64,000 bases of DNA from Cherax quadricarinatus (lineage: Eukaryota > Arthropoda > Malacostraca > Decapoda > Parastacidae), in contig NC_091303.1 of the NCBI RefSeq assembly GCF_038502225.1, forward strand, positions 29,609,204 through 29,673,203. Reading direction: 5' to 3'. This document shows positions 1 to 9,239 of the stretch, piece by piece. Position 1 is the stretch's first letter. Every line of letters begins with the position of its first letter. The translations under genes were made by a program, and so were the position numbers. The notes under the pieces were generated by a model. It was not told where the DNA came from. It ran no database searches and was given only the letters and a program-made list of their open reading frames with translations.

Positions 1-918
1 CAGCAGCGAGTTATGGTACGTGGCGAGGTGTCAGAGTGGGCATCTGTGACCAGCGGGGTCCTAGGACCAGTGCTGTTTCTGGTATTTGTGAACGACATGA
101 CGGAAGGAATAGACTCCGAAGTGTCCCTGTTTGCAGATGACGTGAAGTTGATGAGAAGAATTCACTCGATCGAAGACCAGGCAGAACTACAAAGGGATCT
201 GGACAGGCTGCAGACCTGGTCCAGCAATTGGCTCCTGGAGTTCAATCCCACCAAGTGCAAAGTCATGAAGATTGGGGAAGGGCAAAGAAGACCGCAGACG
301 GAGTACTGTCTAGGGGGCCAGAGACTACAAACCTCACTCAAGGAAAAAGATCTTGGGGTGAGTATAACACCAGGCACATCTCTTGAAGAGCACAACCAAA
401 TAACGGCTGCAGCATATGGGCGCCTAGCAAACCTCAGAACAGCATTCCGACATCTTAATTGGACCCTAGAGTGTCAAGATGCTTTTGATAAAGCTAAAAG
501 AATATTGTGTACTGCACCCATTCTTTTGTCTCCAGATTTCTCCAAACCTTTCTCATTACAGGTTGATGCTTGTGAGTCTGGGGTTGGGGCAGTACTGTTG
601 CAAAAGGGGGACCAGGAGTTGCAGCCTGTAGCCTGCTTCTCTGCCAAGTTCCAGCCGCATCAGAGGACTTACTCTACTGTTGAAAAAGAAGCCCTCGTGC
701 TGGTACTGGCTTTGGAGCACTTTGATGTTTACATAGGCCAGGCTTCGCAGGTGGTCACTGTCTACAGTGATCACAACCCTCTAGTATATCTCCAAGCCTT
801 GAAGAACCACAATATGAGGTTCATGAGATGGACTCTACGACTGCATCCCTACTCTTTCAGAATATTATATATTGCCGGCAAAGAAAATATGTTGACAGAC
901 TCTTTATCTAGAGTCTAG
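1..918 (+). pseudogene. Chimeric retroelement ORF: LINE RT fragment fused in frame to Ty3/gypsy RNase H
   Basis: One open frame runs from the window edge to the stop at 916-918. The Met at 13 is probably internal. Residues 1 to about 143, counted from that Met, resemble a jockey/CR1-like LINE reverse transcriptase. They carry the palm motif FADD at residues 40-43, then a KCKVMKIG block and a KDLGV block. The usual PQG motif before LGPVLF is missing: the sequence reads TSGVLGPVLF, which looks like a short in-frame deletion. From about residue 146 (LNWTLECQDAFDKAK) the protein switches to Ty3/gypsy RNase H. All four acidic positions are visible: D185 in LQVDA, E224/E226 in VEKEAL, D253 in YSDHNPL and D296 in LTDSLSR. 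No integrase follows. The frame stops right after the RNase H, as expected if integrase lies elsewhere (as in Gmr1-type elements) or is lost. Neither half is a complete enzyme, so this is most likely a recombined retroelement relic. Confidence 0.82.
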
Positions 919-959
919 CAATGTTACTCTATATTATTATAATTATTTATTAGGTTAGG

Positions 960-1590
960 ATGTGTGTTTTTTTTTTTTTTTTAGTGAGGGGACGCGGGCT
1001 ACCGCCCGCCTGTGTCTTAGACCCATGTTAGCCCGACTGTCTGCTGTCTCGCTCTGAGTTTAGGGTTTGGCTTTTTGTCGCGATAAAAGCTGAGCTCTAA
1101 GAGTTGGATGGTTGAGAGGAAAGGCGGTCCCATTATTTGGTGTCCACCACTGGGAGGTGGGAGCCTAATCCTGAGCCTTCTCGGGGTGGGGGTGTGGCAT
1201 GCAAAGAGTACGTAACCTTTGTTCGGCGCATGTACACACCCTCATTGACAGGCTATCTCCCCCAACCAGCGAACCAGGGACTAAGGGTTGACGATGGGGC
1301 CCCGTCGTTCAATCAGTACCCAGGTTACAGCCAATGAGAAGATGGTTTTGGCAATTGCAGAGGTGATGTGGGTACCACTCACCCGTCTGCCCTTGTCATT
1401 CCCATTCTAGAGCTGGTTGAAGCACGGTCTGCTTTCTAGTGGCTTCTATTCTGCCTTGCTTACCGAGGAGTGCACTAATACCTATCACTGTACATAGTGT
1501 ATATAGTGTACATACTTTTGTTCTAAATTGGTGAAGGGTAATATAAGTCAAAAGTTTTTCTACTGTGTTCATTTTGCTCCCTTTACACCC
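960..1590 (+). repeat. Possible 3' end and LTR of the gypsy element
   Basis: After the RNase H stop there is an AT-rich stretch, a T-tract (969-982) and a purine-rich AGTGAGGGGACG that could be a polypurine tract. About 570 bp of moderate-complexity DNA follow, ending near TTTACACCCA, before a LINE fragment starts at about 1625. The position fits the 3' LTR of a gypsy element whose polyprotein ends with RNase H. No second LTR copy lies in the window, so the boundaries cannot be proven. Short ORFs inside show no recognisable domain. Confidence 0.3.
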
Positions 1591-1625
1591 AGGATAACAG
1601 GCCTTTGGGACTCCTGGGTTGTAAT

Positions 1626-1752
1626 AATGATAAGCTCACGGTTCAGGGAGAGTGACCTAGTAGCGACCAGTGAAGAGGAGGGGCCAGGAGCTTGGACTCG
1701 ACCCCTGCAACCTCAACTAGGTGAGTACACACACACACACATACACAGCAGC
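1626..1752 (+). repeat. LINE 3' end fragment with (AC)n tail, copy 1
   Basis: The segment is the reverse complement of the 3' ends seen at 7,828-8,190 and 8,336-8,562. All three share the stretch from GCTCACGGTTCAGGGAGAGT through CGACCCCTGCAACCTCAACT and end in AGGTGAGTACACAC. Here only about 120 bp of the 3' end is retained. It runs directly into a short (AC)n, as expected for a severely 5'-truncated non-LTR insertion whose tail is a microsatellite. Confidence 0.8.
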
Positions 1753-1931
1753 ATTTTCAACGAGTAATGGTAAGCTAAACATTTAGTAAAACACATGTCT
1801 TGTGATGGGTGTCAATTCTTAATGTAGATGTGGAACCTGGGAAAAATAAACACAAAGAAACGTGTTAAACATATATGGCTGTTAGTTTACAAAGCAGCAC
1901 TTTTTACATCTTTCCGCTGTGGAAACATGAG

Positions 1932-2188
1932 ATAAGATTTGGTATGGATTTTTAACCCCGAAGGGGTTATCGAGAGACTGTCTGTCTTATTTCCACTGTG
2001 GGTCCTCAGTCTTGTCCCGCAGGATGCGACCCATACCAGTCGACTAACACCCACGTACCTACTGCTTGCTAAGTGAACGGGACAACAGGTGTAAGATAAC
2101 ACGCCCAATGTTTCCACCTTTTCCTGGGATTGAACCACTGCCACTCAGTGTGTGAAGTGAGAGCGTTACCAACTAGGCCATGGGCAAC
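1932..2188 (-). repeat. tRNA-derived SINE with pol III A and B boxes, copy 1
   Basis: Read on the minus strand, a tRNA-like head starts near 2188. The A-box-like TGGCCTAGTTGG is at 2169-2180 and the B box GGTTCAATCCC at 2126-2136, a tRNA-like spacing. The body follows and ends near 1935 with a CCCCTTCGGGG hairpin and GGTTAAAAA. From memory this matches a SINE common in decapods. Short ORFs over it are not coding. The pol III promoter boxes look intact; whether it is transcribed is unknown. Confidence 0.8.
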
Positions 2189-2189
2189 T

Positions 2190-2650
2190 GAACAACCTTC
2201 TCAGAGGACACAATTTAGCGTCAACCATTGCTTATAAAACACCTCCACATTCTACTTCTGTATGCCTGATGAACTATTAAATGTCATAAGCAGTATAATA
2301 AATTCTGAAAATACAAAAGCAAATGCAAATTTATTCCATTGCATAGTAAACAATGTGAGAAAGGTAATAAGACAACAGGAGTGGTGTGAAGGAGTGAGTG
2401 GAGAGACGCACGTTACAGCAAGTCTGGCCAACCCAACAAGCGTTAATGCCAAGTCCTCCTGCAGGTCACTTTTTTTTTTTTAACCACCGCGACGACTATT
2501 AATTCCCTGTCTAGCAAGGGACAGTTACCACTTAGAGCGTCTGCTTCATGATCTCACCAGGAGTTTTTTGATACATGACTAGCATACGTCAAAGATGCTG
2601 CCACGGAGTCTGGCGCGCCCTTTACTGTGGTCTGTCTAGAGAGGATAAAC
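2190..2650. other. Unassigned spacer DNA
   Basis: This holds AT-rich then mixed-composition sequence with a short T-tract near 2470. It has no recognisable gene, RNA or transposon end. Overlapping 66-73-codon ORFs on both strands show no familiar motif. GT-rich minisatellite begins at its right edge. Confidence 0.5.
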
Positions 2651-5600
2651 GAGGGTGTAGTGTGTGGTGTGTGAGGGTGGTGTAGTGTGTGGTGTGTGAG
2701 GGTGGTGCAGTGTGTGGTGTGTGAGGGTGGTGTAGTGTGTGGTGTGTGAGGGTGGTGTAGTGTGTGGTGTGTGAGGGTGGTGTAGTGTGTGGTGTGTGAG
2801 GGTGATGTGTGTGGTGTGTGAGGGTGGTGTAGTGTGTGGTGTGTAAGGGTGGTGTACTTGTGTGTATGTGGTGTAGTGTGTCGTGTGTGAGAGTAGTGTA
2901 GTATGTGGTGTGAGAGGGTGGTGTAGTGTTTGGTGTATGAGGGTGGTGTAGTGTGTGGTGTATAAGGGTGGTGTAGTGTGTGGTGTGTAAGGGTGGTGTA
3001 GCGTGTGGTGTGTGAGGGTGGTGTAGTGTGTGGTGTGTGAGGGTGGTGTAGTGTGTGGTGTATGAGGGTGGTGTAGTGTGTGGTGTGTAAGGGTGGTGTA
3101 GTGTGTGGTGTGTGAGGGTGGTGTAGTGTGTGGTATATGAGGGTGGTGTAGTGTGTGGTGTGTGAGGGTGGTGTAGTGTGTGGTGTATGAGGGTGGTGTA
3201 GTGTGTGGTGTGTAAGGGTGGTGTAGTGTGTGGTGTGTGAGAGTGGTGTAGTGTGTGGTGTGTAAGGGTGGTGTAGTGTGTGGTGTGTGAGGGTGGTGTA
3301 GTGTGTGGTGTATGAGGGTGGTGTAGTGTGTGGTGTGTAAGGGTGGTGTAGTGTGTGGTGTGTGAGGGTGGTGTAGTGTGTGGTGTATGAGGGTGGTGTA
3401 GTGTGTGGTGTGTAAGGGTGGTGTAGTGTGTGGTGTATGAGGCTGGTGTAGTGTGTGGTGTGTGAGGGTGGTGTAGTGTGTGGTGTGTGAGGGTGGTGTA
3501 GTGTGTGGTGTATGAGGGTGGTGTAGTGTGTGGTGTGTAAGGGTGGTGTAGTGTGTGGTGTGAGAGGGTGGTGTAGTGTGTGGTGTGTGAGGGTGGTGTA
3601 GTGTGTGGTGTATGAGGGTGGTGTAGTGTGTGGTCTGTGAGGGTGGTGTAGTGTGTGGTGTGTGAGGGTGGTGTAGTGTGTGGTGTGTGAGGGTGGTGTA
3701 GTGTGTGGTATATGAGGGTGGTGTAGTGTGTGGTGTGTGAGGGTGGTGTAGTGTGTGGTGTGTGAGGGTGGTGTAGTGTGTGGTGTGTGAGGGTGGTGTA
3801 GTGTGTGGTGTGTGAGGGTGGTGTAGTGTGTGTGTGTGAGGGTGGTGTAGTGTGTGGTGTGTGAGTGTGGTGTAGGGTGTGTGTGTGAGGGTGGTGTAGT
3901 GTGTGGTCTCTGAGGGGGGTGTAGTGTGTGGTGTGTGAGGGTGGTGTAGTGTGTGGTGTGTGAGGGTGGTGTAGTGTGTGGTGTGTGAGGGTGGTGTAGT
4001 GTGTGGTGTGTGAGGGTGGTGTAGTGTGTGGTGTGTGAGGGTGGTGTAGTGTGTGGTGTGTGAGGGTGGAGTAGTGTGTGGTGTGTGAGGGTGGTGTAGT
4101 GTGTGGTGTGTGAGGGTGTTGAAGTGTGTGGTGTGTGAGGGTGATGTGTGTGGTGTGTGAGGGTGGTGTAGTGTGTGGTGTGTAAGGGTGGTGTACTTGT
4201 GTGTATGTGGTGTAGTGTGTCGTGTGTGAGAGTAGTGTAGTGTGTGGTGTGTGAGGGTGGTGTAGTGTGTGGTGTGTGAGGGTGGTGTAGTGTGTGGTGT
4301 GTGTGAGAGTAGTGTGGTGTGTGGTGTGTGAGGGTGGTGTAGTGTGTGGTGTGTGTGAGGGTGGTGTAGTGTGTGGTGTGTGAGGGTGGTATAGTGTGTG
4401 GTGTGTGTGAGGGTGGTGTAGTGTGTGGTGTGTGAGGGTGGTGTAGTGTGTGGTGTGTGAGGGTGGTGTAGTGTGTGGTGTGTGTGAGAGTAGTGTAGTG
4501 TGTGGTGTGTGAGGGTGGTGTAATGTGCGGTGTGTGAGGGTGGTGTAGTGTGTGGTATATGAGGGTGGTGTAGTGTGTGGTGTGTGAGGATGGTGTAGTG
4601 TGTGGTGTGTGAGGGTGGTGTAGTGTGTGGTATATGAGGGTGGTGTAGTGTGTGGTGTGTGAGGGTGGTGTAGTGTGTGGTATATGAGGGTGGTGTAGTG
4701 TGTGGTGTGTGAGGGTGGTGTAGTGTGTGGTATATGAGGGTGGTGTAGTGTGTGGTATATGAGGGTGGTGTAGTGTGTGGTATATTAGGGTGGTGTAGTG
4801 TGTGGTATATGAGGGTGGTGTAGTGTGTGGTCTGTGAGGGTGGTGTAGTGTGTGGTGTGTGTGAGAGTAGTGTAGTGTGTGGTGTATGAGGGTGGTGTAG
4901 TGTGTGGTGTGTGAGGGTGGTGTAGTGTGTGGTATATGAGGGTGGTGTAGTGTGTGGTGTGTGAGGGTTGTGTAGTGTGTGGTTTGTGAGGGTGGTGTAG
5001 TGTGTGGTATATGAGGGTGGTGTAGTGTGTGGTGTGTGAGGGTGGTGTAGTGTGTCGTATATGAGGGTGGTGTAGTGTGTGGTGTGTGAGGGTGGTGTAG
5101 TGTGTGGTATATGAGGGTGGTGTAGTGTGTGGTATATGAGGGTTGTGTAGTGTGTGGTATATGAGGGTGGTGTAGTGTGTGGTATATGAGGGTTGTGTAG
5201 TGTGTGGTATATGAGGGTGGTGTAGTGTGTGGTATATGAGGGTGGTGTAGTGTGTGGTATATGAGGGTTGTGTAGTGTGTGGTGTGTGAGGATGGTGTAG
5301 TGTGTGGTATATGAGGGTGGTGTAGTGTGTGGTGTGTGAGGATGGTGTAGTGTGTGGTATATGAGGGTGGTGTAGTGTGTGGTATATGAGGGTGGTGTAG
5401 TGTGTGGTGTGTGAGGGTGGTGTAGTGTGTGGTATATGAGGGTGGTGTAGTGTGTGGTGTGTGAGGGTGGTGTAGTGTGTGGTATATGAGGGTGGTGTAG
5501 TGTGTGGTGTGTGAGGGTGGTGTAGTGTGTGGTGTGTGAGGGTGGTGTAGTGTGTGGTATATGAGGGTGGTGTAGTGTGTGGTATATGAGGGTGGTGTAG

Positions 5601-7048
5601 TGTGTGGTATATGAGGGTGGTGTAGTGTGTGGTGTGTGAGGATGGTGTAGTGTGTGGTATATGAGGGTGGTGTAGTGTGTGGTATATGAGGGTGGTGTAG
5701 TGTGTGGTATATGAGGGTGGTGTAGTGTGTGATATATGAGGGTGGTGTAGTGTGTGGTATATGAGGGTGGTGTAGTGTGTGGTATATGAGGGTGGTGTAG
5801 TGTGTGGTGTGTGAGGATGGTGTAGTGTGTGGTATATGAGGGTGGTGTAGTGTGTGGTATATGAGGGTTGTGTAGTGTGTGGTGTGTGAGGGTGGTGTAG
5901 TGTGTAGTATATGAGGGTGGTGTAGTGTGTGGTATATGAGGGTGGTGTAGTGTGTGGTATATGAGGGTGGTGTAGTGTGTGGTGTGTGAGGGTGGTGTAG
6001 TGTGTGGTATATGAGGGTGGTGTAGTGTGTGGTATATGAGGGTTGTGTAGTGTGTGGTATATGAGGGTGGTGTAGTGTGTAGTATATGAGGGTGGTGTAG
6101 TGTGTGGTATATGAGGGTGGTGTAGTGTGTGGTGTGTGAGGGTGGTGTAGTGTGTGGTGTGTGAGGGTGGTGTAGTGTGTGGTATATGAGGGTGGTGTAG
6201 TGTGTGGTATATGAGGGTTGTGTAGTGTGTGGTATATGAGGGTGGTGTAGTGTGTGGTATATGAGGGTGGTGTAGTGTGTGGTATATGAGGGTGGTGTAG
6301 TGTGTGGTGTGTGAGGGTGGTGTAGTGTGTAGTATATGAGGGTGGTGTAGTGTGTAGTATATGAGGGTGGTGTAGTGTGTGGTATATGAGGGTGGTGTAG
6401 TGTGTGGTATATGAGGGTGGTGTAGTGTGTGGTATATGAGGGTGGTGTAGTGTGTGGTATATGAGGGTGGTGTAGTGTGTGGTATATGAGGGTGGTGTAG
6501 TGTGTGGTATATGAGGGTGGTGTAGTGTGTGTTATATGAGGGTGGTGTAGTGTGTGTTATATGAGGGTGGTGTAGTGTGTGGTATATGAGGGTGGTGTAG
6601 TGTGTGGTATATGAGGGTGGTGTAATGTGTGGTATATGAGGGTGGTGTAGTGTGTGGTATATGAGGGTGGTGTAGTGTGTGGTATATGAGGGTGGTGTAA
6701 TGTGTGGTATATGAGGGTGGTGTAGTGTGTGGTATATGAGGGTGGTGTAGTGTGTGGTATATGAGGGTGGTGTAGTGTGTGGTATATGAGGGTGGTGTAA
6801 TGTGTGGTATATGAGGGTGGTGTAGTGTGTGGTATATGAGGGTGGTGTAGTGTGTGGTATATGAGGGTGGTGTAATGTGTGGTATATGAGGGTGGTGTAG
6901 TGTGTGGTATATGAGGGTGGTGTAGTGTGTGGTATATGAGGGTGGTGTAGTGTGTGGTATATGAGGGTGGTGTAGTGTGTGGTATATGAGGGTGGTGTAA
7001 TGTGTGGTATATGAGGGTGGTGTAGTGTGTGGTATATAAGGGTGGTGC
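2651..7048. repeat. 25-bp GT-rich minisatellite array (about 175 copies)
   Basis: The unit is 25 bp. It reads GGTGTAGTGTG, then TGGTGTGTGAGGGT in the left part of the array. From about 4,550 the variant GGTATATGAGGG becomes frequent, and beyond about 6,340 it is nearly exclusive. A cluster of rare variants (GGTGTACTTGTG and TGTGTCGTGTG) occurs at about 2,803-2,905 and again at about 4,142-4,244, implying an internal duplication with an offset near 1,339 bp. Three units make 75 nt, so stop-poor minus-strand frames translate as a 25-residue repeat (202 and 173 codons). These are by-products of the repeat, not genes. Confidence 0.97.
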
Positions 7049-7049
7049 A

Positions 7050-7432
7050 TTATAGCTTGAAAAATATACAGAATGCAAAGAACTCGTGAAAACAAGGAAA
7101 GTCGAATCAGACCTAAAGTTGCTACATAGGAGGAAGACAATAATCAGGGACTAGGTAATTAGGCAAAAGAAGGAGGCGAGGAGCTCACAAGGAATGATCA
7201 GAAGTCCGTGAGGAGCTCATCAAGAGATTTAGGAAGATATTCTCAAAGGAGACAGGAAGGCTTGCAGGAAGCCGGAACAGTGGAGTGCACCAGACAGCAT
7301 TGGATGCAATACACACAACCAGTGATAAGGTGAAGAAGCTGCCAAGTGAGCTAGATACCTCGAAGGTGGTGGGGCCAGATAATATTTCTCTGTGGGTTCT
7401 GAGAGATGGAACGGATGTGCTGTTTGCGCCTG
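7050..7432 (+). pseudogene. LINE reverse-transcriptase fragment (N-terminal RT region)
   Basis: The plus-strand frame from about 7,200 reads ELIKRFRKIFSKETGRLAG, then a GVHQTALDAIHTT block and a KVKKLPSELDTSKVVGPDNI block ending in WVLRDGTDVLFAPV. The DTSKxxGPDNIS...VLR segment is the conserved start of the RT domain in jockey/I-like LINEs. The frame is broken by stops upstream of about 7,190. It is cut off at about 7,432, where tRNA-like SINE sequence begins, so the catalytic palm is missing. It is a relic without function. Confidence 0.75.
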
Positions 7433-7560
7433 TAGCAATAATCATACCACGGGTGGGGTTTGAACCTGCGGTCAGAGAGTCTCAGAACTATAGACCGTCG
7501 CGTTAGCCACTGGACCAGCTAGCTTCAATAAGATTCGTCCAACTAGGTATATATCTACAC
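7433..7560 (-). repeat. tRNA-derived SINE, copy 2 (different family)
   Basis: On the minus strand the A-box-like TGGTCCAGTGG lies at 7507-7517 and the B box GGTTCAAACCC at 7456-7466. CCACCCGTGGTATGA follows the B box. The roughly 40-bp spacing fits a tRNA head. The flank (ACCTAGTTGGACGAATCTTA on the minus strand) is part of the same repeat as remembered from decapod genomes. It abuts the truncated LINE on its left. Confidence 0.75.
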
Positions 7561-7829
<269 letters not shown>

Positions 7830-8190
7830 CCTAGTTCTCACCTAGTTGAGGTTGCAGGGGTCGAGTCCAAGTTCCTGGCCCCGCCTCTTCACTGGTCGCT
7901 ACTAGGTCACTTTCCCTGAACCGTGAGCTTTATCATACCTCTGCTTAAAGCTATGTATGGATCCTGCCTCCACTACATCGCTTCCCAAACTATTCCACTT
8001 CCTGACTACTCTGTGGCTGAAGAAATACTTCCTAACATCCCTGTGATTCATCTGTGTCTTCAACTTCCAACTGTGTCCCCTTGTTGTTGTGTCCCATCTC
8101 TGGAACATCCTGTCTTTGTCCACCTTGTCAATTCCTCTCAGTATTTTGTATGTCGTTATCATGTCCCCTCTATCTCTCCTGTCTTCCAGT
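7830..8190 (-). pseudogene. LINE 3' fragment with C-terminal RT-ORF remnant, copy 2
   Basis: On the minus strand an open stretch reads LEDRRDRGDMITTYKILRG, then DVRKYFFSHRVVRKWNSLG and a SFKQRYD block. This is the conserved C-terminal end of jockey/CR1-like LINE ORF2: the block after RT that ends in WNSLP/S...SFK. It is followed by a short 3' UTR and then AACTAGGTGAGTAC and (AC)n. The TGAGAACTAGG duplication near 7,836-7,852 is a small repeat at the terminus. The copy is 5'-truncated at 8,190, where another (GT)n begins. Confidence 0.82.
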
Positions 8191-8335
<145 letters not shown>

Positions 8336-8562
8336 TACTCACCTAGTTGTACTCACCTAGTTGAGGTTGCAGGGGTCGAGTCCGAGCTCCTGGCCCCGCC
8401 TCTTCACTGGTCGCTACTAAGTCACTCTCCCTGAACCGTGAGCTTTATCATACCTCTGCTTAAAGCTATGTATGGATCATGCCTCCACTACTTCGCTTCC
8501 CAAACTATTCCACTTGCTGACTACTCTGTGGCTGAAGAAATACTTCTTAACATCCCTGTGTG
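8336..8562 (-). pseudogene. LINE 3' fragment, copy 3
   Basis: Nearly identical to copy 2 across the 3' UTR and the last codons (HRDVKKYFFSHRVVSKWNSLG). It is truncated earlier, at about 8,562. The terminal ACTAGGTGAGTAC unit is present twice, and the (AC)n tail lies to its left. Copies 2 and 3 lie head to tail in the same orientation. That fits two insertions, the second into or beside the tail microsatellite of the first, or a local duplication. Confidence 0.82.
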
Positions 8563-9080
8563 TTCGTGTGGTAGTTGTGAGGTTCGTGTGCTGTGTGTGG
8601 TAAGTGTGAGGTTTGTGTTGTGTGTGTGTGGTAGTTGTGAGGTTCGTGTGCTGTGTGTGTGTGGTAGTTGTGACGGTCATGTGATGTGTGTGTGGTAGTT
8701 GTGAGGTTCGTGTGCTGTGTGTGTGGTAGTTGTGAGGGTCATGTGCTGTGTGTGTGGTAGTTGTGAGGGTCATGTGCTGTGTGTGTGGTAGTTGTGAGGG
8801 TCGTGTGCTGTGTGTGTGGTAGTTGTGAGGGTCATATGCTGTGTGTGTGGTAGTTGTGAGGGTCATGTGCTGTGTGTGTGGTAGTTGTGAGGTTCGTGTG
8901 CTGTGTGTGTGGTAGTTGTGAGGTTCGTGTGCTGTGTGTGTGGTAGTTGTGAGGGTCATGTGCTGTGTGTGTGGTAGTTGTGAGGGTCATGTGCTGTGTG
9001 TGTGGTAGTTGTGAGGGTCATGTGCTGTGTGTGTGGTAGTTGTGAGGGTCATGTGTGGTATGTGTGGTAGTTGTGAGGGT
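8563..9080. repeat. 31-bp GT-rich minisatellite (about 16-17 copies)
   Basis: The unit is 31 bp, measured between repeated ATGTGCTGTG starts at 8741 and 8772. Its core reads GTGTGGTAGTTGTGAGGGT, followed by CATGTGCT or a TCGTGTGCT variant. It starts exactly at the truncation point of LINE copy 3. Long minus-strand frames across it (up to 160 codons) are repeat by-products. Confidence 0.92.
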
Positions 9081-9239
9081 CATGTGTGGTATGTGTGGTA
9101 GTTAAGAGGGACATGTGATGTGCAGTTTTTGGGTAGTGTTGTACGGGCTGTGGTAGCTGAGAGGGTCACGTGGTGTGGTGAGGCGTGTGTGGTGCATGGT
9201 GACTGGAGTGTTCTGAGTTGTCTTTTATGTAGCGTGTCA
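9081..9239. repeat. Degenerate GT-rich junction between the 31-bp and 20-bp arrays
   Basis: About 160 bp of diverged GT-rich sequence. It contains broken 31-bp units on the left and the first GTGTGGCAGGGGTGAG units on the right. No other feature is seen. Confidence 0.7.

Noticed and set aside
6532..7140. 202-codon minus-strand ORF with a TTLIYHTLHHPHIPH-type repeat as a secreted or structural protein.
   Set aside because: It is the direct translation of the 25-bp minisatellite, and its non-repetitive N-terminus is a chance extension.
7456..7517. A functional tRNA gene on the minus strand.
   Set aside because: A and B boxes are good, but I could not pair a full acceptor stem, and the same head with flanks looks like a dispersed SINE. 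The same reasoning applies at 2,126-2,180 and 52,203-52,275.
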